From assembly GCA_021234155.1 (NCBI GenBank), contig JAJEKV010000005.1, positions 18,088,089 to 18,152,088 of the forward strand: a stretch of 64,000 nucleotides of DNA. Direction: 5' to 3'. Positions 13,735 through 25,929 of this stretch are shown here, one piece after another. The position numbers and the translations under genes are program-made. Within the stretch, counting starts at the first letter, position 1; each line of letters begins with the position of its first letter. The notes under the pieces are model-generated. The model was not told the origin of the DNA and ran no database searches. It was given only the letters and a program-made list of their open reading frames with translations. The stretch is from Isoetes taiwanensis. Lineage: Eukaryota; Streptophyta; Lycopodiopsida; Isoetales; Isoetaceae.

Positions 13735-14470
13735 GCTTGAGCATGAGTAAGAGTGGCCCACTGTAGGGCCGTTAATAAGGGGCAAACTAGGCCCAAACTT
13801 ATTGAATTCTGGGAGGAGACATGGGATAGAGGGACAAACTAATAACCCAGTAAAGCACGCAGTTAATTGATCTCAAGTGACAAAGATGGATTAGATCCAA
13901 ATAGGGCCAAAGGTGACATGGGTATCTTGAAGTTTGTTCCAAGCCTGAATCCTTGTGGGAATGTCTCCAAAATAGCAGAAACTTCTGGCAGTAATGTGGT
14001 CATTGTGGCTGATTCTAATGTGGAGATTGTAGTCGACTGACAATGAAGAGGGACTCTAGCAATGAAATTCAACCAAATCGTTTGCTCGTAGTATTTATAC
14101 TTAGATGGTCTGAATTATCATAAGAGATTATTACCGCAAACTTTATATCCGGTTACAATGGTACGACAATTTTGATCTGTTTCATAAATTATTTAATTGC
14201 AAGAGGTATGATAGCTTTGGGTTGGCTTTTAAAATTACATTATTAATTTTCAAGATATAAATTTCGTGGGTAAAGGGGAAATGCCAAGAGAGTTCATAGC
14301 TTACACCGCTAGCATTAGTATTTCTTTTACCCTCCTTAGGCTAATAAGTGCTATTTGCCGCAGTAACCGAACTCTCTCCCCTCAAGACTCTTTTTGCATG
14401 GATGTTTGAGGAATGTGCGGTTATGAACTATTCATTAATTTTGTTGATACAATCCATATTGGTAAGTATT
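13735..14470 (+). pseudogene. relic of the SAP-like exon region upstream of the RT gene
   Basis: Homologous to 50,130-50,830. Shared stretches include GGGCAAACTAGGCCCAAACT against GGGCAGACCAGATCTAAACT, GATGGATTAGATCCAAATAG, and the block TGCCAAGAGAGTTCAT to the CAG|GTAACCGAGCTCTC-like boundary (14,358). The SAP-like frame is destroyed here by many insertions, deletions and stops. No reverse transcriptase follows; the copy ends near 14,580 against a Helitron subterminal block. It is an older, truncated copy. Confidence 0.7.
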
Positions 14471-14589
14471 TACTCTTACTTTGCTATTACTGTTGAAGAC
14501 ATATGGACAAAATATTTGGCAATACATTTGGTACTTCCTTTTAATCCTATTTCTCTTGTAACTTTTTTCATATTATGAATCTGAAGTAC

Positions 14590-14700
14590 GCTTTTTCACA
14601 TGGTTTTTCTATGATTTCGTTGTTGTATTTGTTGAGGTGTACTAAATAGTATTTCTAGAGTGCACCCTTTATGGGCCGTTGATTTTTGTTGGTTGGAACA
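14590..14700 (+). mobile_element. Helitron 5' subterminal block lacking its terminus
   Basis: CTTTTTCACATGGTTTTTCT, then TACTAAATAGTATTTCTAGA and GTGCACCC, match 2,581-2,660. The first ~40 bases are replaced by the older element. Confidence 0.65.
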
Positions 14701-14756
14701 ATCCGAGGGTTGTTGTCTTTCTCTGCATGTGTTTGTGCATGAATATCGCCGCGACG

Positions 14757-14905
14757 CGCATGCATTGTGCATGTGCACATGCATGTGCATGTGTGTGCAT
14801 GTTTATGTGCATGTGCATGTATATGCATGTGCATGTATTGTGCAAGTGTAAGTGCTGAAGCGCAAGTGCATGTGCATGTGTGCATGTGTGCATATGCATG
14901 TGTAC
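14757..14905. repeat. TGCATG/TGTGCA-rich satellite, copy 2
   Basis: Same array as 2,722-2,885, diverged by a few units. Confidence 0.95.
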
Positions 14906-15535
14906 TTGCCCTCTTGGATTCTTATTGCCGGAGTGGATTTTACTATCACGAGATGGATTTTTTGCTCACACTTACAAAGGTATTTGTTTTTTAATGTTTC
15001 TTCAGTTAGCATAATGTTGGTTTCCTGATTCTACAATGTAGTGGTGCAAAAGCCCCTTTTGTTTCCTTCCTAAGATTTGCTGCAGATTCAAGTTTAGCCC
15101 CCCTGCTTGCTTCCAACTCTTGGATATTCCCGGGTCTGCGGATTGCTCATAGCAGCCAGCCTTTAGCTTCAATCAACAAACGGATTCTTATGCACAATAA
15201 CAAAGCGGATTATTCCACGCCCTTTTCCATGTCCACGCATGAGATCAAACAAAGGGCCACAAGAATGCATTTTATATTGTAGGTTTGGAACTTTAATCGA
15301 ACCATAAGGTGAATCATGCATTACCTTTAAGCTAGAGATGGAGCATCCAAAATCATATGGATTGATAAACAATGGTGTCATTGTGAAAGAGAAATAGTTG
15401 TAGCCGAAGTAACAATATGTAGCATAATAACAGTGGGATTTTCTCGGTTTGAATTCTAAAATTTTTGTCACACCTGAGGGGGGGGTGACGTCCCTAAGGA
15501 ATAGGAAGGGGCCAAATTTTTTTTGCAACACAAAC
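14906..15535. repeat. Helitron internal repeat, copy 2, with 5' terminus at 15,418
   Basis: Matches 2,886-3,535, including TGTAGCATAATAACAGTGGG at 15,418 and the GGGGCC plus T-run module at 15,508-15,525. Confidence 0.8.
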
Positions 15536-15978
15536 CATTAATATCCAACATATAAAATTAAATCCCCAACACATAACAACCAACACATAACAACCATTGA
15601 CATTAACAACCAACACATAACTACCATTGACATTAATTAACACAACCATTGGGTCCAACACATTTAAATTAAATCCCCCTTAAACCCCTTTGGTTTGGGT
15701 GCATATTTCACGGGGGTGACGTAGGGGCGTGAGAGCCCTCATAATGTATTTTGCACGCGTGCAGAATTAACATCATATAGTATTCGCGGAAATCTTATAG
15801 TATTTTTTAATCTTGTTATACAAGATAGCAAATTTTATACTTGCATACCCCACAAACGAGGAACTTTAGATGACGGTATAGATTAAGGAATAAGGGGTGA
15901 ATATGCCTATCCAACGGCTCTCGTTGTTCTGAGTCACCCCGGTGGTGAATGCACCCAAACCAAAGGGGTTTAAGGGGG
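15536..15978 (+). mobile_element. MITE, right terminal repeat truncated
   Basis: Same structure and same breakpoint (TTTAAGGGG before GAGACGGTTGC) as the copy at 3,536-3,942. Confidence 0.85.
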
Positions 15979-18837
15979 AGACGGTTGCAAACACAAGAGC
16001 TGGATGCGACTTGTGAAGCTCAGTAGGAGAAAGACTTCACAACAGCTCAAAATACTAAAAGCGGTGTAGTCTCCTTTATTGCATTGGTGGCTAACTTGCT
16101 ATGGCACCACTCTGTACTCTTTTCTTGTAAATGGATGCAATAGAGCAATATCTTGAAGTGCCCCTATAATTAAGGGCATAATTGGTTGCCAATAATACAA
16201 TGGCACCATGACTACTAAAAGTGTGTATTTGGCTTTAAGGCCTTGTGGACGGATTTTACCTATGGTCCTATGTGGATTTAGGTAAATGTGGCCATTATTG
16301 TGTAAAGGCCACAAAAAAATATATTTGTGGTAGATATAAGCAATATGCTTATGCTACTTGGACTTGACATATTGCTTTTTTAAAGATGTTGGTACGCAAA
16401 AGACCTTCGAAAATAGTTAACAATGGGAAGTATTGCAAGAAATACCAAACCTTGTACCTTAGGGTCTTGATAAATTGTTTTGCTTAGTATTTCTAAAGCA
16501 AACATCATTTGACTAATTGTTGTAAACCCAAAAATATATGCACATGGGTTTTGATTTTAAACACGAAGTGTGCAACTATAGCTTTATTGGGGATATTTTG
16601 CAACAATTGTTGGGGCCGAGATTAAACCTTATCTGAGGTTGTTCAAAGGGTGGATCCCTATGCACAATCTGGCAAGGATTTGAAAATGGCTATCAATTTA
16701 ATTGTGGAAAACAATATTGGCAATTGTGGCAACCTAGTATACTTGAGATGCAATTAGATTGCATTAGAAAATCCTATATAAAGGTGACATTTGTGTGGAA
16801 AACTTGGTAGCCTATGCTATATTTTACCCACAGAAGGTGACATTTTTGTTAAATGATATTATCAAATCCATTTGCATCCGGGGCTTTGCCCATCACACTT
16901 TGGTGCCACACATTTACATATTTGGCTTGATTTGCAAGGTAACCTTAGGGCAAATGATATTTTGGCTTAGGGCATCTTCGAATTTTGCCTGCAGCTAAAG
17001 TGGGTTGGAATGGTAGCAGCCACGTAAATACATGTCGGGTCTCACAGATGGATCTCGGACAAAAGCAACGCATGTTGATGCTTGAGTTGAGCGACAAAAA
17101 CCCCTGGATCCGGATGATGTAACAACCGAATCTAGTCGGACTTGTGGGGATGCGATTTAGGTGTACCCACAGAGGCCTTTTCGGCCGGGCAAAAAATACT
17201 ATGAAGCCGGGTTTAGTCATTTTCGGCATGATAATAGTTTCATGGTTAGGCATAGAACCGATTTGGCATGCCTTTATCTCGCGGATACATCTTCTACTCA
17301 ATTGCATGGCGGCCGGAGCTACTATGGCCGACATTTGGCTTGTACAAGCCTTAAAGGCATTTCTCGATCATGCCATATTGGCGATTTTTGGGGAACAACC
17401 CTCTTATGAGCTTGGTGGGCTAAGCACGCTTCATGATCCGACTTCAAAGAAAAAGATGTAAGATATACATTTTATTGAAGGTCAACGGGCCGATTTGCTC
17501 TTAGGAGCGCTTATTACCATCAATTTGCTCGTGTTTGGAGCTTTAGGGTAATATTTTTACTCACGGCATAAATAGCTAAAGGGTAATTCATGATCATTTA
17601 CCACCATACTATAAATGCCAGATGGTGACTCTATTATGATTATTACGATACAAACTCCGTGTCTTTACATAGGACCGTACAAATATGATGTTGCTTCATG
17701 GTTTCTTCTTGATCATTGCTAATATAGACCTTGGGATTGAATGGCATGGATTTGGGTAGTCGGTGAAACAATTTAGCCAATACTATCCGAGAAAACAAGT
17801 TGCTTATTTGAAAGGAGCAATCATAATCGAGTTGGACTTTATTTAGTCTCCTAATACGCTTTTTTGGCTCGATTTCTATAGTCTAGCCATAAAAGGTTCC
17901 ATGTCTTTGAGCATCTTGCATTCATACAAAGTTAGAACAACTGAATTTGTCTCTATAAAAGGAAGACCATGCCTTTTAGTATTTATTTAAAGGGGAGATG
18001 GTTTTAAGATGTATGAGTGATTATGATTCGCTTGTACATTATAACACTTACATCTTAAATTTTTGAAAGCCTCTTTTGTCATTCTACTAAAGTAGCTTAT
18101 TTTATTTGCATAAGCTGTGATTCAAGAAAGCCGGAAAGCTTTTCTCGTTAAAACTATTTTTATCACGATATGATTATCATGTATACTCTATAATAAAGAA
18201 TACATTTGCAATTGATAATGATATTATCAGTCCCGCAAATAATCGAAGCGGACTTTGGCTCTCGTATTTGCATAATGGAGCTTCAAAACTTAGTTGACTA
18301 CCCTCTTTTCAAGACATTGTCTAAGGCTTAAACTTAGACAAGATTTGCAATTCTTTGAAACTAGAAATCATTATAGATTTGGATGCACTATGTTTATACT
18401 TGGAATGCACCATGTTAGTTGTATAAGTAGCATATCCGACAAACTTATTGGATGTGGAAAAATCATTTTCGTTATAATTCCATTTCTCTTTCTCGATTAA
18501 TGGTTTCTCGGGGCAAAAGGATACAATTGGTGATCGTGATAAACCGAGACCAATGTACCTTTTGGCCCACTACATCGTCTCACGGGATTACCGCTAACGT
18601 TTGCATGTTTGGTGCAGTACGGGTTCTCTCCTCCAATTGTCTCTCCTTTGCTTTCGGGGAATTTGTTGTAAAAAAAGAATGGAATATTTGCACATGAGCC
18701 TGGAAACATGAACACTAGGATTATGATCGGCTTGGATAAGTATAATACCATACTTTTCGGTAAAGAATGAAATGTAAAACTATTTTTTATTTCTACTACA
18801 CTTTTGCTTTGTAAAGATACACTTTCAATAAAAGTTT
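15979..18837. repeat. repeat body R, copy 2 (longest)
   Basis: Contains the ~780-bp segment (16,967-17,757) that is missing from copy 1. That segment holds a degraded frame on the plus strand (17,144-17,461 and overlapping 17,161-17,409). Part of it is conserved at 48,153-48,464, with SWLGIEP and EQPSYELGGLS readable in both. I do not recognise a domain. It may be an old coding remnant of the element. Confidence 0.8.
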
Positions 18838-19488
18838 GCATGTTGAAAGGAAATACTTGTTTATGTGAATATAAAGAACGACTTGGACAAATATTGAACT
18901 TATCTAGTATTCTTGTTGGACTCATCTGGTTTAGGGCCTGGGTAGTGCGGAGACGTAATTTCTCTACCCGGTTAAGTGACCAAGTTAGGAGTATGGACTT
19001 GGCTAGATTAGACCCTAGGCAAAGGAAAAATATATCTTTGAAACAACATTATCATATTCAAGGATATGAAACTCTATCCTTTTGAGTCCTTTGAATTAAT
19101 TAAACACGATTTACCTATATTGATTTGTTGAACATTATGTTTTCCATTCGCGACCGCTTTACCGTTACATTGGCTATTCTTGGTTTGCTACTTACTTACC
19201 GCTTTGCTATTTCTTGATGCATTGGGAAATTTCAAAAATGACAAAAATTAGCCAGCCGCACGATGACGGATTTCTATGGTTTATGAACATTAAAAATTGG
19301 GCTTCTTGAAACCCGAAAGGGACCATAAAGGTATGAATATCGCCATGTGATTTATCTTTTAGCTTTTAACATAGTAACGATTTATGTGCAACGTAGGGTC
19401 CTAGCAGAATGCTAGGTACCCTGCGCTACCTAGCAATATCTTGAATTTTCTTTTAGGACCCTACTTCCTGCGGTAGGAGGTAGGATGC
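18838..19488 (+). mobile_element. Helitron-like 3' tail, copy 3
   Basis: Continuous with body R and ends in the hairpin CCTACTTC (19,460-19,467) with GAGGTAGG (19,477-19,484), followed by ATGC and a short TA tract. This shows that body R and the tail belong to one element of roughly 4-5 kb. Confidence 0.7.
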
Positions 19489-19511
19489 TATATATATATA
19501 TATAAATATAA

Positions 19512-19532
19512 ATATACAAGTTTTTGTACTAT
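19512..19532. repeat. 21-bp direct repeat, left copy
   Basis: ATATACAAGT, then TTTTGTACTAT. The right copy (25,906-25,926) has one mismatch. The two bracket the 6.4-kb unit between them. Confidence 0.8.
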
Positions 19533-19639
19533 CAATGGGATAAAATAAAGGGAAGATTACGAAAATTCTCCTATCATGTAGCTTCTTTCCTACTTCTTTT
19601 GGCACATGAAGTTTTTTAATCGATCCTACGGTGCATGTT

Positions 19640-20230
19640 CTAATGTGTGCATGTTTCAGTTTGTCTATATTTCAGTTTTCTAAGAATTTACGAAGATTCT
19701 GCTCTTAAATTTTACGAGATTCTATTAGATTCTTGTAAATTCTCTTATATTTTGTGAGATTTCCTTAGATTTTATCAAAATTCCTTTAGATTCCTTTAAA
19801 TTCAATGAAGATACCTACCTTACATTCGATTCTCTCATCTTTAGTTGATTAGTCAAAACTCATCAATTTGCTCCCACGACATTTTAGAACATCCAGCAAA
19901 AAGTTTACATCTTATGAAGATTCCATTAGATTCTAACAAATAATTACTATTTTTAGGAACTTTTCAATATTTAGTATTCTTAGCAACTTCTATTTCTCGA
20001 TCAAAGGCCAATGAAGAACTTAGATTCTCTTATAGGGATATTCCTTTACACCCTATTAGGTTTTTTTGCATTCTCTAATATTTTATAAAAACTCACTTAT
20101 ATTTTTTGTGACATTCTATTAGAATGCCGTAGATTTCAATAAGAAGTTACTATTTTTAAGAAATTTTCAACTTATTCATTTTGGTTAACGAGTCAAAGCT
20201 CATTCTTAAAGTTTGATTCGTTGTATATAT
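19640..20230. repeat. degenerate AGATTCNTNTAAATT-type repeats
   Basis: More than ten loosely spaced units such as TAGATTCTTGTAAATTC and TAGATTCCTTTAAATTC, at intervals of ~25-35 bp. Similar units occur at 26,660-26,870 and 33,590-33,670. No gene is seen. Confidence 0.7.
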
Positions 20231-23200
20231 TTTTTTAGAAGTATCGACATATAGTTACGAAAGTAGTATTGGTTGCATTAATTGTATTAGATGTGTAATG
20301 TTATTTTAAGTCCATCATTATTACAAGTAACATGAGATTAATAATTTATTTGTTGGAGTGTAAGTTATAAGATACAAAGTGTCAAGGTTGGACAATTCTT
20401 AATTCTCGAAGGCACTAGTCAAGGTTTACCAACTAAAGTACATGTATATGCACTTCATATAGAGTAAATAGATCCATATCCTCTTGCACTCAAAAGGAAA
20501 GGAAGGAGAAATACGACTTGCGAAGGGAAGAAGCCACCGCTATACTGCTCCTATGCCAGTGGGGGAATGGAACGAGTAATCTGTATGGTACATCCACCTA
20601 TTTATCGTACAGCAGATATGACTATTATTAGATGTCGCACATTTATCAGTATTACAATCGACAAACTTGAATTTTCATATGCACTAAACTGCATACAAAT
20701 TATAACATACTATGGCATTTTTGATCTACATCATACGCACCTATGGTTCATAACCTCAACCCATTCAACATTGGCTGCAATGTCTCCACAAGTTCAATAA
20801 ACCTAAGGCTGTTTCTGAACCTGTAAATTTAAAAACCATGACTTAGTTGCATATTATTTAATGGCTGCAACTGTGCCTTGCCAACCTGTTTTTCCATAGA
20901 CATGATACAATGTTACTAAGCTTAAAATTATGAAGACAGGGAAATAGATAGTAAATCGCCAAACCGTGTCATGTTTGAACATCTTACATGTGAAAATCCA
21001 GCACCAAGCACAACATTCGCCAAACTGCTTTTTCATCTACATGATACCATTCTATGCCTTATTTAAAAATATAGGTGCACGCATGCATCACAAACCCTTC
21101 GTATATCAAGGTATTTTGCCTAGTACTACCTAATTGTTTGTCCCCACTAGTCAGTCAAAAAACTACATTAAGCTCAATATTTTGCCAACATAACATCACA
21201 TATTTGCAGGCCATGGCTGGGATAAGCAAATGTCATTCTCTCCAATTAACACTAAACCAACGGAATACCTTTCTCCAGCAAAGCCATTGCCTTGCAACCC
21301 AACTGGCATCATTTGATAAAGGACACAGGAGCCTTAATGGAACAAAACCATCGGGCAAGGCATGTTAGTTGCATACTATTTAACGTTAGTTGCATACTAT
21401 TTAACGGGTGTAAATATTGTCTTAGCAAACCTTGTCATGTTTCAGCATCTTAGATATGAGAATCCAGCATTAACCAGAAAACATTCTCACTCTCAGGCAA
21501 AAAAATCGACCAAGAAGGAAAAGTAAAATAACATGTTAAATCCTATAGAGCAAAATAGATAGCACATGACTAAACCGTGTCATGTTTGAATATCTTACAT
21601 GTGAAAAATCCAGCACCAAGCACAACATTTACCAAGCTGCTATACATCTACATCATACCATTCCACACCTTATTTAAAAGCATCCTGCATTAATAAGCTA
21701 TACTTTAGCGTAGCTTCAATATATGCATCTCTGTTACTTTATGCATCTCTGTTACTTGCATGCTAAATAGGCAACACTTTGATCGCACACACTACAATGC
21801 CCTGCAACTGATATGGAAAATGCATGATAGCCTCCTTCCCCACATTAATAAGCTAGAGATTTAGGTTACGTTCAATATTCTGCAATTTGTCCGCCCTTGC
21901 TCCAGCAAAGGTATTCTTTCCATGCATGTAGGTATAATTGTCTAAAATGGCATCAATCTCCTCAAAATAGGAAAAAAGAACTCACATGACGCTGGAAGAA
22001 CGTAGGCACATTCCACTTCGTGTGTATAATTCTAAAGACCAGCAGCATCCTGCATCAAACAAATAATGGATGTAGTCAATACATTTATTCATCATGCAAC
22101 ACCACATGCATGTCTGTTACTTGCATATCAATTTAGACATAAAAAATAGCCCTCATCAGATAAGCTAAAATGTCTAAGCCTAAAATAATTTCACCTGCAG
22201 CAGCGAATCTTACATCATCAGCATGTAAAAAGTATTAGTCTATTAGACCTGACAATGGACGAACATGCATCAATTCCATGCCATTATCGGAACCTTTCTA
22301 CTGGCATGTCAAGAGTACATGAAAGCTTTCTATCCCCAGTAGTGAGTTAAAAAACTACGCACATTTGCATGCCAGGGATAAGCACATGTCATTCCCTCCA
22401 ATTAACAGGGAATCCACGGAATACCTTCCTCCAGCAAAGCTATTACTTTCAAATGCCAGATGCCTTGCAAGCCAGCTGGCATCGTCCAATCAAGGAAGCA
22501 GGAGCTTTAGTAGAATAAATTCAAGGTTGCAAATTGCAAGAATTAAACCTCCGGAAAATGCATCAACCTACAACTTTGCTTACACATATAGGCATACTCT
22601 CAGGGCTGCAAATTAGAAGGACTAAACCATCGAGCATAAATAGATGTATTTTCACCATTACAACTCACACACTTGAATTCTCATATCCACTAAATTACTT
22701 ACATTTTATAATGTGCTACACCACTTTCCATCTACACCACATACGCACCATCATTCACCTCATCATTCACCTCAAGGCAGCTTCTGATCCTGTAAATTCA
22801 CAAATCATGGCATCAGCAAGGCACCTGGAGAAACAAAACTAGAACGAGCCACTTATAACATACAATACCAACTGCTAAATGATCTGCAAGCCATCTAGCA
22901 TGTTCTGATATAGCAAAGAAGAGGCCCAACAGAATCTAGAACATGACTGACATAGCAAGCCAGGGAGGAGAATTAGATCCATATTCTGTGAGGCTTTCAT
23001 AGATAAAACCTCCTGCCGAAGTTCTAACACAAACTATAAGCATGTAAATGGGTTAACTACCTCTTCATAATATCAACAACAGCTGTCTGTCCATCCCAAA
23101 CAAGACAATGCCTATGGTAAAATTGCCATACCTTGCAAGTGCAAGCTCTGTTTTGCCAACAGGAGCATTCATTTGAAAGCTTAAGGAAAGACCTAAAAGT

Positions 23201-24650
23201 AACACTAGGCACACAATTTTCAAATTCCTAATCTTAATATGTCGAATATGACAAAATGCATTTGCTGCTCTAATTTTACAGCAGAGTAATAACAGGGGCC
23301 TAGCTTCAACAAGGAAGCTCCATTTCTAAAACATAAGCATGCATTGCTTACAGAGTAGCCCATAAAAGATGTTAGGTACATCTTTTCCAAATTCATAGTA
23401 CAAATGGGTTCAAATGCAGCAAAACGAATCTCCAGCTTTGATACTTTGCCATGGCAGAGAACTAGAATGTATGAATGGTTAATGTTAGTCTTGCATAAAG
23501 TAGGCAATTTAGATTTTATTTTTGCAAATGGATTTCAAAGCAAATACTTCCAACAAATGCAGCAAACCAAATCTCCAATACTTTGATACTTCGCCATGGC
23601 AGAGAACTAGAAATAAATGAGATCGAAGCTTGCTTATGGCGGTTTATGGAGTAATTACCTGACTGTTTGTATGAACACAATCAACAACTTCTCAGGTGAT
23701 AACATGCCCACCACGACGTAAATCTGTAGTATGAACCATACAAAGCATTTCAACGTCTCAATTGCATATCTTTACAACTCTGAAGACACAGTTGGAGATG
23801 ACTTTTTCGACTCCGGAGCTGGCCACGTAAACCGTAGGGAAGCAAAATCTAGAATTAAATCTCAAGTTTTGAAGCTTTCCTAGGGGTCTACTCCGGTGGC
23901 CAAGTGCAAGTCTGTTGATCCGGTGCAACCCGAAGTACGTCCTGTACGCACCTATGAAGAGCACTCGGGCTTCAAATATCTTCATAATCTCAATCAATTC
24001 AAGGCTGGCCCAAATTTCCTCACAAGCTCAACCAATTCAAGGCTGGTTGTGAATCTGCAAATTTAGAATCATGACATTAGGGGGGCATGTAATTTCTTCC
24101 TGTGTTCATCCTCCTCTATATCAACAGCTGTCCTAAGATGATAAAAAAAGATGCTAGAAAGAATACTTTATTGTGTAATAAACTATGATCACCATAGTAG
24201 CTAATATTCTATGCTGGATATTCATTCAAATATAGCAAAGGCATTTAACAATTATTGCTTTAGCCCGTTTAACAAGATACACAATCAATCAACACAAATA
24301 ACGATGAAGATATATAAAGAACATATGTTCTATTTATATCTTAAAGCAATACTGATGCTAAAACAGATCAACATTTCACAGGGCAATACTTTCTTATTAT
24401 TATCTGATCCTTCAGAGGCATACATATGGCCTGTACGACCTGCTGTAGCCTCAATAATAGCAAACAGACCATATGTGGTCGCTGCCCATACCAGCCGACC
24501 CATTCTAAAATGCTTTATTCCAACCCATTAACAGTATCAACAGTTTTAATTCTAATTCTAAATCTTTTACTTATTTTGCTCATCAAAGTATACCAGTGGA
24601 TCTTCCGGAAAAACCATGCAATAGTGCTTGAAAACTATAGAACCACAATA
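20230..24650. repeat. non-coding region with internal duplications
   Basis: Three pairs of diverged duplicates were read: 20,962-21,068 with 21,572-21,680, 21,233-21,342 with 22,389-22,510, and 23,405-23,470 with 23,550-23,615. Open frames are short and not conserved between the pairs. The region may be introns of a captured minus-strand gene whose exons lie at 24.7-25.6 kb. Confidence 0.55.
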
Positions 24651-24659
24651 GATAGAATC

Positions 24660-25560
24660 TAGAGATAACTACTCTGTTTTGCAAATTTTGTTCTCAGAAA
24701 AATTACCTTCTTAAAAAACTGAAACCCAATCATATATTTGGCAGCATTCAGACTGGCCAAAACCGTCAGTGTGTCGCCTTCAGAGATGCTGCTACTAAAG
24801 CTTTTACAGATTATAAGCTGCAGAAATATGCTGCTGCTACAGATTATAAGCTGCAGAAAATCCTCCGGAGCCCTAAATCCATCTCTGATTTCGCTTTCCA
24901 AAAGCATGCCAGAGATATAATTTCGATTTCTACTGCTCAAAGAAGCACCATCCAGGCAATTTCGGCCCATTTATTGCAAAGTTCGGTCGACTATGGCAGC
25001 TCCATCATGCCGTATCCAAACTTGGTCGAAGCCTGATCAATATAACAGGCCCTTATAACCCTATAACCCTCAACTTTGCAGCCCAGAGGCATCGGATTTA
25101 GCAAATCCTAGGCATCACAATAGAAATTAAGAAAACAAAAAAAGGAAAACTTAAGCTTACATGCACAAGGCGCACACCATCTCTCCAATCGGCCAGTTCA
25201 TAAGCTCGACCCCATTTGCAAAGAGTTCATACTTGATGAAAACATGAGAAGCCCTGCATTTGTCTCGCAAGTCATCATAAGTCTTGATTATCAAGTTTCT
25301 GAAATCTTGCAGGCTTGCGTTTCGTTGAAGCCTCAGAATTCTGATCTGCTCCTTGAACTGGAGCTTTACTCGTCGAAATGAAGCAGGATTGGGAAACATC
25401 TGCATCAAAATGGAATGAGACAAAAGGGCTGCGTGAGAAAAACCCAAATTTTTGAACGCAAATGTACCATAGGTGGAGCTGCAGAAGACGAAGGGCTATC
25501 GACGCCACTATTCTGCCGCATGGAGAACTGGAAAGCCGGAGAACTGGAGTCACCAAGAGC
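24660..25560 (-). pseudogene. possible PB1-domain gene fragment
   Basis: PB1 domains are ubiquitin-like interaction modules with a basic lysine in the first strand and an acidic OPCA loop. On the minus strand the exon within 25,157-25,447 reads RRVKLQFKEQIRILRLQRNA, then SLQDFRNLIIKTYDDLRDKC and VFIKYEL. This fits a PB1 first half (the K of VKLQF, then FIKYEL). A second exon (~24,716-24,800) with SEGDTLTVLASLNAA could hold the D-x-D-like second half. An upstream segment (25,460-25,560) is Ser/Pro/Lys-rich. No partner domain is seen. The order and spacing are compatible, but the family call is uncertain. Confidence 0.35.
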
Positions 25561-25699
25561 TCTCATTCGAGAAGCTCAAGGAAATCGGTGCAACCAAGCA
25601 AAGGCCGGCGACCAAGGCAGAAGAAGAATCGGGTTGAAGGGAGATGCCCCGGCCTGGCCACGTAATTAATTATAATTAATGCCTCATTAAAAATTGCTG

Positions 25700-25928
25700 C
25701 CACCTCAAAATGCCTGAATTAAATGCTCAAGTTCGACGGTCTGGATTAAAAGCCCCAATTTAATTCCTCAAATCCGACGTCACAGATCAAAAGCCCCAAA
25801 TAAAGGGGTCATTTGAGGTGGCTTATTTGGGGGCTTAACGTGGGCCGTCCAGATCTGAGATGGACGGCCAGGATTCCAAGATCTACATTCAATATAATTG
25901 TATGTATATACAAGTATTTGTACTATAA
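25700..25928 (-). mobile_element. Helitron 5' end of the second family (minus strand)
   Basis: Near-palindrome of GGCCGTCCA arms at 25,843-25,869. Repeated GGGGCTTTTNATC motifs lie at 25,745-25,800, and ATACAATTATATT with CTCCTTATAG lies at the outer edge. All are shared with the ends at 46,945 and 60,163. The exact terminus is degraded. The unit runs leftward from here. Confidence 0.5.
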
Positions 25929-25929
25929 G

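Noticed and set aside
23758-23997. Minus frame with FEARVLFIGAYRTYFGLHRINR
   Set aside because: No domain, no splice logic and no conservation in the neighbouring duplicates.
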